Shown piece after piece: positions 1-7,430 of a DNA stretch of 34,846 nt (its first letter is position 1; each line of letters begins with the position of its first letter). The notes below the pieces were generated by a model, which did no database searches, was not told the origin of the DNA, and saw only the letters and a program-made list of their open reading frames with translations. Where the stretch lies: assembly GCA_913060555.1 (NCBI GenBank), contig CAJXRS010000021.1, positions 1 through 34,846 on the forward strand, in the 5' to 3' direction. Source of the DNA: an uncultured Gammaproteobacteria bacterium. GTDB taxonomy: Bacteria > Pseudomonadota > Gammaproteobacteria > Pseudomonadales > Porticoccaceae. The position numbers were made by a program, and so were the translations under genes.

Positions 1-36
1 TAGTCTCGTGGGCTCGGAGATGTGTATAAGAGACAG
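1..36. other. Nextera (i7/read 2) adapter, not genomic
   Basis: Positions 3-36 match the Illumina Nextera read-2 transposase adapter, ending in the Tn5 mosaic end ATGTGTATAAGAGACAG. The two bases before it (TA) fit the last bases of an i7 index. Open frames that begin here (peptides containing MCIRDS or MYKRQ) are translated adapter. Genomic sequence starts at about 37. Confidence 0.97.
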
Positions 37-100
37 CTCTCATTGTCTGTGCCACGCCGCGGGCGGCGATCGGAAATCCGCTTCAGGGATTGCCCTGCAC

Positions 101-757
101 TCAGCCCTCGCCGCGTGCCACCCTGGCTGCCCACTCCTCCATGCTCAGGGTGCCGCCTTCCTGCGCCGCGCGACCGGCGTCCCTGGGCGGCAGGGCGTCC
201 TGCAGAAAATCGATGCGCTTCCACTCCGCGAAGGGGGTTTCACATTCGCTGCGCGGCACATAGCGGGACTGTGCCTCCTTGCGATAGCGGTGGATATAGC
301 GCGGGCAGTTGATCCAGTTCTGGGTCACGGCGACCCGGACGATCAGTTCGGCCTCGGGGTACGCGGCGCGCAATGGGTCTTCGGCGCTCACCGAGGCCGT
401 GCCCTGGATGCGCACCCGCAGCGGATGTTCGAAGTCGATCAGCAGCAGTCCGACCTGGGGGTTGCCGGCGATGTTGCCCATGGACAGGTACATGCCATTG
501 CCGTCATAGCTGGGGAAAGCGATTTCCCGCTCGTTCACCACGCGGAGGAACCCCGGGTCCCCTCCCTTGTAGGACACCGTGGGTCGACCTAGATGGTCGA
601 TGGTGGAGAGGAAGAACATGTCGCGGGCGGCGATGAAGGCCTGGGTCTGCTCGGAGAGGTGATCGTTGACGATGCTGTCCTCGATCCGGTCGGCCAGCGG
701 ACGGGTCTGGAACTGTTGCTGCAGTTCGCGGTGGCGGTCGCCGTAGAGTTCACTCAT
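101..757 (-). CDS. PNPOx-like (pyridoxamine 5'-phosphate oxidase family) flavin-binding protein
   Basis: This 218-residue protein looks like the predicted flavin-binding branch of the pyridoxamine-phosphate-oxidase-like split barrel. A stretch at residues 46-72 (MFFLSTID.LGRPTVSYKGGDPGFLRV) and a second conserved stretch around 95-120 (GNIAGNPQVGLLLIDFE, RVRIQGTA) are typical of that family, which binds FMN or F420. The exact substrate cannot be read from sequence; true PdxH is unlikely. The ATG at 757 was chosen because AGGAG precedes it and the fold begins soon after; the frame stays open 57 codons upstream without family-like sequence. It is the last gene of a minus-strand unit with a nitroreductase and an enoyl-CoA hydratase, 49 bp after the nitroreductase stop. 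Confidence 0.85.
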   Translation of the reverse strand: MSELYGDRHRELQQQFQTRPLADRIEDSIVNDHLSEQTQAFIAARDMFFLSTIDHLGRPTVSYKGGDPGFLRVVNEREIAFPSYDGNGMYLSMGNIAGNPQVGLLLIDFEHPLRVRIQGTASVSAEDPLRAAYPEAELIVRVAVTQNWINCPRYIHRYRKEAQSRYVPRSECETPFAEWKRIDFLQDALPPRDAGRAAQEGGTLSMEEWAARVARGEG

Positions 758-806
758 GGGTGGCTCCTGATGCGGGATGGGACAAGAGTAACCGGAAACC
801 GGGCCT

Positions 807-1472
807 TCAGCCGGTGAAGGCCGGGCCGTCGAAGGTCTCCCGCAGCGCCAACTGCTCGACGGACAGGCGCTTGAGACGGGTGAGCTGGCGCACCGGTTTG
901 CCCAGCGGCACCAGGGCACAGACCGCATGGTGCTGGGGGATGCGCAGCAGACGCTGCAGCGCAGGCTCCTGGGCGGCCGGCAGGGTGGTGATGGTGCCGC
1001 CGAAGCCGGCGGCCCGGGCGCCGAGCAGGACGTTCCAGACGAAGGGGTACACCGAGGCGCCGCCGATCAGGCCGATACGATCGAGTTCCTGGTCCATCGC
1101 CGCCAGGGTGTGGAGATCGACGACGAACACCAACAGGACCTCGGCTTCGGTGTAGGGGGCGAGCAGCCACCCGGGTACCGGGGTGGCGGCGATTTGCTCG
1201 GGCGAGAGGGCGGAGGGCACCACCGTGTTCCAGGGCGCCTCGCCGGCGTCGAGCTGGGCGAGGTAGCGTTTGGCAGCGGGCTCGGCGAGGCGGGCGATCT
1301 CCGCTCGGGTAGCGCGATCGCGGATCAGGATCACCCGCGTTCCCTGGCGGTTGCCGCCGCTCGGTGCAAAGCGCGCGGCATCCAGGATCCGGTAGAGCAG
1401 GGCATCGGGCAGGGGGTCGCCGGTGTACTGGCGGGCGGCAAAGGTGGTGCGCATGGCTTGATCGAGGTCCAT
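807..1472 (-). CDS. nitroreductase-family FMN oxidoreductase
   Basis: This 221-residue protein belongs to the nitroreductase family, FMN-dependent NAD(P)H oxidoreductases that usually act as dimers. The N-terminus has the family phosphate-binding pattern (TTFAARQYTGDPLPDALLYR, residues 9-28), followed by AARFAPSGGNRQ near residue 33-44. The C-terminal half has the GLIGGASVYPFVWNVLLGAR helix and a GFGGTITTLP segment. The ATG at 1472 is preceded by GGAGG; a longer open frame upstream overlaps the hydratase gene and has no family similarity. It starts 20 bp after the hydratase stop, so the two are probably co-transcribed. With the downstream PNPOx-like gene it suggests a flavin-dependent reduction step beside the acyl-CoA genes. 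The substrate is unknown. Confidence 0.88.
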   Translation of the reverse strand: MDLDQAMRTTFAARQYTGDPLPDALLYRILDAARFAPSGGNRQGTRVILIRDRATRAEIARLAEPAAKRYLAQLDAGEAPWNTVVPSALSPEQIAATPVPGWLLAPYTEAEVLLVFVVDLHTLAAMDQELDRIGLIGGASVYPFVWNVLLGARAAGFGGTITTLPAAQEPALQRLLRIPQHHAVCALVPLGKPVRQLTRLKRLSVEQLALRETFDGPAFTG

Positions 1473-1492
1473 GGGAGCCTCCGGGGGCAGGG

Positions 1493-2284
1493 TTATTCGT
1501 GACTGGGCAGCTGGGTAAAGTCGGCGGGGCGCTTGTCGCGAAACGCCTGGATGGCCTCGCGGTTGGCCGGCGCACCGATCAGTCGGGCAAAGGCGGCCGT
1601 TTCCCGCTGGCGGGCCGCCATGATCGCCGCTTGCCGGGGTGCTGCCAGCAGCAGCTTGGTCTCGACCAGGGAGCTGATGGGCATGGCCGCGATGGGGCGC
1701 GCCAACGCCTGGGCGGCGCTCAGCAACTCGGCTGCGGGCAGCTTCCGCCGGGCCAGGCCCATGGCCACGCAGGTGTCCGCATCGAGCCATTCCGCGGTGT
1801 AGAGCAGGTGCGCGGCGTTGGCCCAGCCGATGCGTTCGGGCAGCAGGTAGGAGTTGCCGGCCTCGACGGTCACGCCCAGGGTGGCGAAGGGCGCGCGCAA
1901 GCGGGCATCTTCGCTGATCAGCACGAAATCACAATGCGGCAGCAGTGTCAGCCCGATGCCCACGCCGATACCGTTGACCGCGGCGACCAGGGGTTTCGGA
2001 AAGCCGCAGAGCACGTCCATGAAGTAGGGAAAACCGTGGGGTTCGGCGTCCTGGTGGCGGGGCGGGGAAGCCATTTCGGCGAGATCCTGGCCGGCGGTAA
2101 AGGCGCGTCCGGCGCCGGTGAGGATCACCACCGCGACCTTGTCGTCCGCGGCTGCGGCGCTCAGGGCGTCGCCGACGGCGTCGTAGAGAGCATCGTTGAA
2201 GGCATTGAGCGCCGCGGGACGATGCAGGGTCAGGGTGCGGACGCGCTCGGCGTCGTCGATCAGCACCAGCTCCGGGTTTCTCAT
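1493..2284 (-). CDS. enoyl-CoA hydratase/isomerase (crotonase family)
   Basis: The 263-residue length is normal for crotonases. The oxyanion-hole segment is AFTAGQDL (61-68) and the second is NGIGVGIGLTLLPHCD (104-119). In the catalytic helix the usual first Glu (within a P-E motif) is absent: the sequence reads APFATLGVTVEAGNSYLLPERIG (131-153), leaving a single acid, Glu141. That pattern is closer to PaaG or enoyl-CoA isomerase-type members than to classical hydratases, so isomerisation or another crotonase reaction is possible. It is the first gene of the minus-strand unit, divergent from the metallohydrolase and CoA-transferase series, and likely works on CoA esters made there. The ATG at 2284 begins the typical N-terminal strand. 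Confidence 0.9.
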   Translation of the reverse strand: MRNPELVLIDDAERVRTLTLHRPAALNAFNDALYDAVGDALSAAAADDKVAVVILTGAGRAFTAGQDLAEMASPPRHQDAEPHGFPYFMDVLCGFPKPLVAAVNGIGVGIGLTLLPHCDFVLISEDARLRAPFATLGVTVEAGNSYLLPERIGWANAAHLLYTAEWLDADTCVAMGLARRKLPAAELLSAAQALARPIAAMPISSLVETKLLLAAPRQAAIMAARQRETAAFARLIGAPANREAIQAFRDKRPADFTQLPSHE

Positions 2285-2312
2285 GGTTGTTGTCCGCAGG
2301 CTCCCAGCAGCC

Positions 2313-2342
2313 AGTGTAGAGGATGGCGCCCGGCCATTTCAC
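2313..2342 (-). promoter_or_regulatory. candidate sigma-70 promoter for the hydratase-nitroreductase-PNPOx unit
   Basis: On the minus strand a TACACT -10 (2313-2318) lies 18 bp from GTGAAA (2337-2342). The -10 is reasonable and the -35 weak. The -35 falls inside the first of three 12-bp repeats. Predicted by eye only. Confidence 0.35.
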
Positions 2343-2370
2343 GGGTCATTTCACGGGTCATTTCATGGGG
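2335..2370. repeat. three tandem 12-bp repeats in a divergent intergenic region
   Basis: CATTTCACGGGT occurs twice in direct succession (2335-2346 and 2347-2358), followed by a two-mismatch copy CATTTCATGGGG (2359-2370). The array lies between divergently transcribed catabolic genes and overlaps the candidate -35 of the hydratase unit. Spacing of about one helical turn would suit an operator array, but no known factor is recognised. Confidence 0.85.
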
Positions 2371-2431
2371 CTTGGCGAGCTGCTGGCGTCGCTGGACTAT
2401 CTGGGGCACCATCGGGTGGCTGCGCCGCGAC

Positions 2432-2459
2432 TTGGCTGCGGATGCGCGAACACCATAAA
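2432..2459 (+). promoter_or_regulatory. candidate promoter for the metallohydrolase gene
   Basis: TTGGCT (2432-2437) and CATAAA (2454-2459) are separated by 16 bp and lie about 40 bp before the ATG at 2498. A second ACCATAA copy follows at 2468-2474. Weak consensus; by eye only. Confidence 0.3.
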
Positions 2460-2497
2460 CCGTGAATACCATAACGAAGATACGTGGGGGAACCGAC

Positions 2498-3478
2498 ATG
2501 GCGATCAATTCCGTTCTGGGGCCGATCGAAGTGGAAGATCTGGGCACCACCTTGATTCACGAGCATCTCACCATCGGCTGGCCCGGCTGGGAGATGGACC
2601 ACCGCGATTTCGACCGCGGGAAGGAAGGTACGCGCGTCGCGGGGAAGTTGAGGGAGATGCGCGAGTTGGGCATTCGAAGCATGGTCGATCCCTGTCCCAT
2701 GGAACTCGGCCGCGACCCGGAATTCGCCGCCGAGATGTCTGACAAATCCGGCGTCCACATCGTGGTCGCGACCGGCCTGTACAACGATGCATTGGGTATT
2801 CCGCAGCATTTCCGGCTGATGGAAGTGGATGCCATCGCCGAGGTGTATGTGAAGGAAATCCAGGAGGGCATCGGCAGAACGGGCATCAGGGCCGGCATCA
2901 TCAAGACTGCCTGTGGTGGCATCCACGGCGTGACACCGCCCGGCCAGGGTATCAAGGACACCGAGGTCAAGTGCCTGCGCGCCGCGGCGCGCGCCTGCAA
3001 GGCGACCGGCGCTCCCATCCTGTGTCACAACGACGAATTCGATCCCTACGGCCGCGAGACACTCGATATCTTCGAAGAGGAGCAGGTGGACTTCAACAGG
3101 GTGCTGATCGGCCACGCCTGTGGGGTGGGCGACATGCGCTACTACTTCGACATTCTCGAACGCGGCGCCTGGCTGGGCTTCGACCGTTTCGGCATCGAGT
3201 CGATCGCCTCGGACAAGCTGCGGCTGGCGTCCCTGCTCGGCCTGCTCGCCGTAGGCTATGACCGCATCATGCTGTCCCACGATTCGCTGGAGTGCTGGCG
3301 CGGGCTGGACACCGGCGTGCTGCACGGCATGATGGCGGCCTCGCCGAACTGGAACAAGACGCATATCTCGCGCAATATTTTGCCGGCGATGCGCGAGGCC
3401 GGGGTGTCCCAGGAGGTCATCGATACCCTGATGGTCGGCAATCCCTGCAGCTACTTCGGTACCCACAGTCACGGCTAG
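2498..3478 (+). CDS. phosphotriesterase/lactonase-family metallohydrolase
   Basis: A 326-residue TIM-barrel metallohydrolase of the phosphotriesterase (PTE) family, which includes lactonases and paraoxonase-like enzymes. The full binuclear metal set is visible: HEH (His21, His23), the lysine that is carboxylated in the family (Lys136 in GIIKTA), His177 (ILCHNDE), His206 (LIGHACG) and Asp262 (LSHDSL). Natural family activities are mostly lactone, ester or phosphoester hydrolysis; the substrate here is unknown. The ATG at 2498 was preferred to one at 2462 because GGGGG precedes it and homologues begin near the HEH. It heads a plus-strand series with the CoA-transferases 158 bp downstream, suggesting it supplies an acid for CoA activation (inference). 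Confidence 0.85.
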   Translation: MAINSVLGPIEVEDLGTTLIHEHLTIGWPGWEMDHRDFDRGKEGTRVAGKLREMRELGIRSMVDPCPMELGRDPEFAAEMSDKSGVHIVVATGLYNDALGIPQHFRLMEVDAIAEVYVKEIQEGIGRTGIRAGIIKTACGGIHGVTPPGQGIKDTEVKCLRAAARACKATGAPILCHNDEFDPYGRETLDIFEEEQVDFNRVLIGHACGVGDMRYYFDILERGAWLGFDRFGIESIASDKLRLASLLGLLAVGYDRIMLSHDSLECWRGLDTGVLHGMMAASPNWNKTHISRNILPAMREAGVSQEVIDTLMVGNPCSYFGTHSHG

Positions 3479-3493
3479 CCGCGACCGGTGGTC

Positions 3494-3530
3494 GCCGGGC
3501 GCCGGCCCCTGCCATGGCCGGCGGCCCGGC
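3494..3530 (+). other. strong GC hairpin between metallohydrolase and CoA-transferase 1
   Basis: GCCGGGC-GCCGGCC (3494-3507) pairs with GGCCGGC-(G)-GCCCGGC (3516-3530), giving 14 bp with one bulged G and an 8-nt loop. No T-run follows, so it is not a classical Rho-independent terminator. It may slow or stop transcription, or protect a processed 3' end. Confidence 0.6.
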
Positions 3531-3538
3531 CTCGGGAA

Positions 3539-3567
3539 TTGCCGTTGCCGATGGTTGGGCTTAGCAT
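3539..3567 (+). promoter_or_regulatory. candidate promoter upstream of CoA-transferase 1
   Basis: TTGCCG (3539-3544), a 17-bp spacer and TAGCAT (3562-3567), each 4/6 to consensus. A 9-bp palindrome TTGTCACAA lies just downstream at 3579-3587. By eye only. Confidence 0.3.
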
Positions 3568-3594
3568 CTGACGGCAATTTGTCACAATCAGAAG

Positions 3595-3618
3595 CCGGTG
3601 GCATTGCCAGGCCACCGG
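3595..3618 (+). other. perfect 8-bp hairpin just upstream of the CoA-transferase 1 ribosome site
   Basis: CCGGTGGC (3595-3602) and GCCACCGG (3611-3618) form a perfect stem around an 8-nt loop. It ends 18 bp before the ATG at 3637, next to the G-rich ribosome-binding site. It could be an operator palindrome or a leader RNA structure. Confidence 0.5.
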
Positions 3619-3636
3619 ACGCTTGCGGGGGGAAAC

Positions 3637-4860
3637 ATGACCAGGAAACATGTACTGGAAGGGGTGCGCGTACTCGACTTCACCCATGTGCTGGCGGGGC
3701 CCAGCTGTACCCGGCTGATGGCCGAAACCGGCGCCGAAGTGATCAAGGTGGAGGCGGCGCCGGCGGGCGATATGGTGCGCCAGATGCCCGCTCTCAAGAA
3801 CGGGCGCAGCGGCTATTACATCCAGCAGAACCGCGGCAAGCAGTCGCTCTGCCTGAACCTCCGTGACCCGCAGGCCCAGGAGGTCGTGCACAAGCTGGCG
3901 GGCGAGGTCGACGTGGTGGTGGAGAACTTCACGCCCGGGGTGATGAAGCGCCTCAACATCGATTATCCCAGGCTCAGCGAACTCAACCCCGAGCTGATCA
4001 TGTGCTCGATCTCGGCCTTCGGGCAGCGCGGGCCGCTGGCCGACCGCCCGGGCTTCGACTACATCGCCCAGGCCTATGCCGGAGTGATCGACATGATCGG
4101 CGAGGAGAACGGCTCGCCCTATTTTCCCGGCCTTGGCATGGGTGATGTCTCTACCGGCGCCCACGCCTATGGCGCCATCAGCGCGGCGCTCTTCCATCGT
4201 GCCATGGGCGGCGGCGGGCAATACCTGGATATCAGTTTGCTCGACTGCCTGTTCCATTGCCACGAGATCAATGTCCAGGGCTACGACGGCAGTGGCGGAC
4301 AATTGGTGCCGCACCGCTCCGGCGCCCACCACTTTGCGGTGGCGCCCCTGGGCATGTTCAAGGGCAAGGACAAATGGCTGGTCATCATCGCCATTGGCGG
4401 CCAGTGGGCGAATCTGCTCAAGGTCATCGGCCGCGAGGATTTTCTCACCGACCCGCGGTTTGCCGACAATGCCGGGCGCGTCGCCAACAAGCAGCTGTTG
4501 ATCGATGCCATCGAGGCCTGGTTGCAGACCACCGAGAGCGACGCGGAGGCGGTGCGCATCCTCGAGGAGAACCATGTGCCGGTGGCACCCGTGTTGAGTG
4601 TGCCCGAGGCCATGGCCCATCCCCATCACAATGAGCGCCAGACGGTGCGGACCATCAGTGACCGCGCCTTCGGCGATCTGAAGATCCCCGGCGTGCCGCT
4701 CCGGTTCTCTCAGTACCCGGAGTTTCTGCCCCTGCAGGCGCCCTTCCTGGGCGAGCACAATGCCCAGGTGCTGAAAGCCTTGGGTTATTCCGACGACGAC
4801 ATCGCGGCCCTGGCCGCGGCCGGTGTGCTGGCCAGCGAGCCGCTGCCGGCATCCGCCTGA
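3637..4860 (+). CDS. class III (CaiB/BaiF) CoA-transferase, tandem copy 1
   Basis: A 407-residue family III CoA-transferase, which moves CoA between carboxylic acids through an enzyme-bound aspartyl-CoA. The catalytic Asp is Asp170 (GMGDVSTG), at almost the same number as Asp169 of formyl-CoA transferase. The family N-terminus (GVRVLDFTHVLAGP, 9-22) and a QQNRGK motif (63-68) are intact. Copy 1 differs from the others at residues 254-256, where it has GGQ, resembling the Gly-rich loop over the active site of formyl-CoA transferase. The ATG at 3637 follows GGGGGG; the 13 upstream codons are not family-like. It is first of four collinear paralogues, 19 bp before copy 2. Donor and acceptor acids are unknown. 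Confidence 0.92.
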   Translation: MTRKHVLEGVRVLDFTHVLAGPSCTRLMAETGAEVIKVEAAPAGDMVRQMPALKNGRSGYYIQQNRGKQSLCLNLRDPQAQEVVHKLAGEVDVVVENFTPGVMKRLNIDYPRLSELNPELIMCSISAFGQRGPLADRPGFDYIAQAYAGVIDMIGEENGSPYFPGLGMGDVSTGAHAYGAISAALFHRAMGGGGQYLDISLLDCLFHCHEINVQGYDGSGGQLVPHRSGAHHFAVAPLGMFKGKDKWLVIIAIGGQWANLLKVIGREDFLTDPRFADNAGRVANKQLLIDAIEAWLQTTESDAEAVRILEENHVPVAPVLSVPEAMAHPHHNERQTVRTISDRAFGDLKIPGVPLRFSQYPEFLPLQAPFLGEHNAQVLKALGYSDDDIAALAAAGVLASEPLPASA

Positions 4861-4879
4861 CGCGGCGAGAGGAGCTGTC

Positions 4880-6094
4880 ATGGCCAGCAAGCCGATCCTC
4901 GCGGGGTACCGGATCCTCGATTTCACCCAGTACCTGGCCGGGCCCAGTGCCACCCGCCTGATGGCGGAGATGGGTGCCGAGATCATCAAGATCGAGATGG
5001 CGCCCTATGGTGATCCCAGCCGCGCCTTTCCCTACCGCAAGCACAAGCGCAGTGCCTATTACGTCCAGCAGAATCGCGGCAAGAAAAGCCTGTGTGTGAA
5101 TTTCAAGGACGGGCGCAGCCGAGAGATCGTGCGCGATCTCATCCGCGAATCCGATGTGCTGATCGAGAACTACGCCCCGGGCGTGATCGGCCGGCTCGGC
5201 TTCGGCTGGGAGCAGGTGCGGGCGATCAACCCGCGTGCGGTGATGTGCTCGATTTCGGCGTTCGGCCAGACCGGTCCGCTCAGCCACCTGTCCGGCTTTG
5301 ATTACATCGCTCAGGCCTATGCCGGGGTGACCGCGGTGATCGGTGAGCCGGATCGTCCGCCGAGCCTGCCGATGCTGGCTATCGGCGATGTCACCACCGG
5401 CGTGCACGCCGCCGGTGCGCTGGGCTTCGCGCTGCTCGACGTTCACCGCACCGGGGTCGGTCAACACCTGGATATTTCCCTGCTGGACTGCTATTTCCAT
5501 CATCACGAAGTCAATGTCCAGGCCTACTCGGCGAGTGGCGGCGCGATCGTCCCGCGCCGCGCCGGCGCCCACCACTATGCGGTGGCGCCTACCGGGATTT
5601 TTCGCGGCCCCGAGGGTTACATCATGATCCTCGCCCTGCTGCACCAGTGGCCGGTGCTGTGCAAGGCGATGGGCCGAGAGGATCTGATTGCGGATGAGCG
5701 TTTCAAGACCAATGAATTGCGAGTCGCCAATCAGCAGGCGCTGATCGCCATCATCGAGGCATGGTTGCAGGGCTTTGCCACCGACGCCGCGGCGATCGAG
5801 GCGCTGCAGGCGGTACGGGTTCCGGTGGCGCCCATCCTCACCGTGGCCCAGGCCATCGAGCATCCGCACCACCGGGCGCGGGGCACGGTACGGCGGGTTT
5901 CCGACCGCATGCTCGGCGAGTTCGATATCCCGGGGGTGCCATTGCGCTTTTCGGCGCACCCCGAGCTGCTGGAGTTGCAGGCACCCCTGCTCGGTGAGCA
6001 CAACGGCGAATTACTGACCGCTCTGCTGGGCTACGAGGCTGAGCGGGTGGCGGCCCTGGAGCAGGAGGGTGTGCTGGTGGCCGCGGCGCACTGA
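4880..6094 (+). CDS. class III (CaiB/BaiF) CoA-transferase, tandem copy 2
   Basis: 404 residues, collinear with copy 1 without insertions through at least residue 270. Asp170 (AIGDVTTG) is the catalytic residue. N-terminal YRILDFTQYLAGPSATRLM and QQNRGKKS (63-70) are conserved. At the active-site loop position it has LHQ (254-256) instead of GGQ. It is visibly closest to copy 3: residues 121-150 agree at 23 of 30 positions by hand count, and a 27-bp stretch is identical in the DNA. Start ATG at 4880 follows GAGAGGAG. Together with copies 3 and 4 it could form heteromers, as known for two-subunit class III transferases such as benzylsuccinate CoA-transferase BbsEF, but that is inference. Confidence 0.92.
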   Translation: MASKPILAGYRILDFTQYLAGPSATRLMAEMGAEIIKIEMAPYGDPSRAFPYRKHKRSAYYVQQNRGKKSLCVNFKDGRSREIVRDLIRESDVLIENYAPGVIGRLGFGWEQVRAINPRAVMCSISAFGQTGPLSHLSGFDYIAQAYAGVTAVIGEPDRPPSLPMLAIGDVTTGVHAAGALGFALLDVHRTGVGQHLDISLLDCYFHHHEVNVQAYSASGGAIVPRRAGAHHYAVAPTGIFRGPEGYIMILALLHQWPVLCKAMGREDLIADERFKTNELRVANQQALIAIIEAWLQGFATDAAAIEALQAVRVPVAPILTVAQAIEHPHHRARGTVRRVSDRMLGEFDIPGVPLRFSAHPELLELQAPLLGEHNGELLTALLGYEAERVAALEQEGVLVAAAH

Positions 6095-6165
6095 CCGCGG
6101 CGCAACAGCGAGCGGACCGCCCTGTGGTCTGGATCGATAACGGTTTTTGAATCCGGGATTCTGAG

Positions 6166-7383
6166 ATGGTGCCCAAACACGTACTCGACGGCTACCGGGT
6201 GCTGGATTTCACCCAGTATCTGGCCGGCCCCGCTGCCACCAATCTGATGGTGCAGCTGGGTGCCGAAGTGATCAAGCTGGAAATCGGCCCCCACGGCGAA
6301 CCCGTGCGCAACTTTCCCTATTGCCGGGCGGGTCGCAGCGGCTATTTCATTCAACAGAACCGCGGCAAGAAAAGTGTGTGTCTGGATCCGAAACATCCGC
6401 AAGGCCTGGACATCATCAAGCGCCTGCTCAAGCACAGCGATGTGTTCATCGAGAACTTTGCACCAGGAGTGATCGGCCGACTCGGTCTGGGTTGGGAAGA
6501 GGTTCGCAAGATCAACCCGAATCTCATCATGTGCTCGATTTCGGCGTTCGGCCAGGAGGGGCCACTCGCCAGCCATCCGGGCTTCGATTACATCGCCCAG
6601 GCCTATGCCGCGGTCAGCGATCTGATCGGTGAGCCCGACCGCGCACCCTCGATGCCCATGCTGGCCTTTGGCGATGTGGGCACGGGCGTGCACGCGCTGA
6701 CCGCGGTGGGCTATGCGCTGCTCGATCGCGAGCGCAATGGCGCCGGCGGCCAATGGCTCGACATCTCGCTGCTGGACAGTTATTTCCACTATCACGAGGT
6801 CAGTGTTCAGGCCTATTCGGCCAGCGGTGGGCGCATCGAACCCCGACGCAGCGGCTCACACCACTATGCGGTGGGGCCGAGCGGCATCTTCAAGGCCAGG
6901 GAAGGGCACCTGATGATCCTGGCGCTGCTGCACCAGTGGCCCATTCTGTGTCGCGCCATGGGCCGCGAGGATCTGATCGAGGACCCGCGCTTCCGGGACA
7001 ACGACGCCCGCATGGCCCACCGCGAGGCCATGATCGCGCTCATCGAGGACTGGCTGCAGTCGCTGCCTTCGGATGCCGCGGCGCTGGCGATTCTGGAAGA
7101 GGCGCGGATTCCCTGCGCGCCCATTCTGTCGGTACCCGAGGCCATGGCCCATCCGCACCTGATCGAGCGGCGTACAGTGCGAACCATCGAGGATCGCCTG
7201 CTGGGCAAATTGCAGATTCCCGGAATGCCCCTGCGCTTTTCCAAATACGAAGTCGATGAAAATATTCAGGCGCCCCTGCTCGGTGAGCACAACGCCGAGG
7301 TGCTCAAGCGGCTGCTGCTGTGCCCCGCAGAGCAGGTATGGGATTGGGAGCGGCGCAAGGTGCTGTTTGCCAAGCCCGTGTAG
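6166..7383 (+). CDS. class III (CaiB/BaiF) CoA-transferase, tandem copy 3
   Basis: 405 residues. Catalytic Asp170 lies in AFGDVGTG; N-terminal YRVLDFTQYLAGPAATNLM and QQNRGKKS are present. The loop position reads LHQ as in copy 2, shifted by a single extra residue near position 195 (GAGGQWLDIS). The ATG at 6166 is the first in frame and directly begins the conserved N-terminus, but its ribosome-binding site is poor, and 71 bp separate it from copy 2. Its C-terminus (CPAEQVWDWERRKVLFAKPV) differs from the other copies. No sign of frameshift or loss of key residues, so an active enzyme is expected. Substrate unknown. Confidence 0.92.
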   Translation: MVPKHVLDGYRVLDFTQYLAGPAATNLMVQLGAEVIKLEIGPHGEPVRNFPYCRAGRSGYFIQQNRGKKSVCLDPKHPQGLDIIKRLLKHSDVFIENFAPGVIGRLGLGWEEVRKINPNLIMCSISAFGQEGPLASHPGFDYIAQAYAAVSDLIGEPDRAPSMPMLAFGDVGTGVHALTAVGYALLDRERNGAGGQWLDISLLDSYFHYHEVSVQAYSASGGRIEPRRSGSHHYAVGPSGIFKAREGHLMILALLHQWPILCRAMGREDLIEDPRFRDNDARMAHREAMIALIEDWLQSLPSDAAALAILEEARIPCAPILSVPEAMAHPHLIERRTVRTIEDRLLGKLQIPGMPLRFSKYEVDENIQAPLLGEHNAEVLKRLLLCPAEQVWDWERRKVLFAKPV

Positions 7384-7430
7384 GCGTGGAACGAAACAGA
7401 GCTAAAGCGCACCAGCGGAGGAGAATCGCC

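Noticed and set aside
8-592. Open frames starting at the left edge (194 and 96 codons)
   Set aside because: Their N-termini are translated Nextera adapter, and the rest is antisense to the PNPOx-like gene.
2335-2370. CRISPR-like repeat
   Set aside because: Units are 12 bp, directly abutting, without spacers and only three in number.
3494-3530. Rho-independent terminator after the metallohydrolase
   Set aside because: The stem is strong but is followed by CTCGGGAATT, with no T-tract, so it was listed only as a hairpin.
3475-6001. Long minus-strand frames opposite the CoA-transferases (504 and 448 codons)
   Set aside because: They recur opposite each paralogue and resemble each other only because the sense genes do. 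No start or ribosome site of quality.
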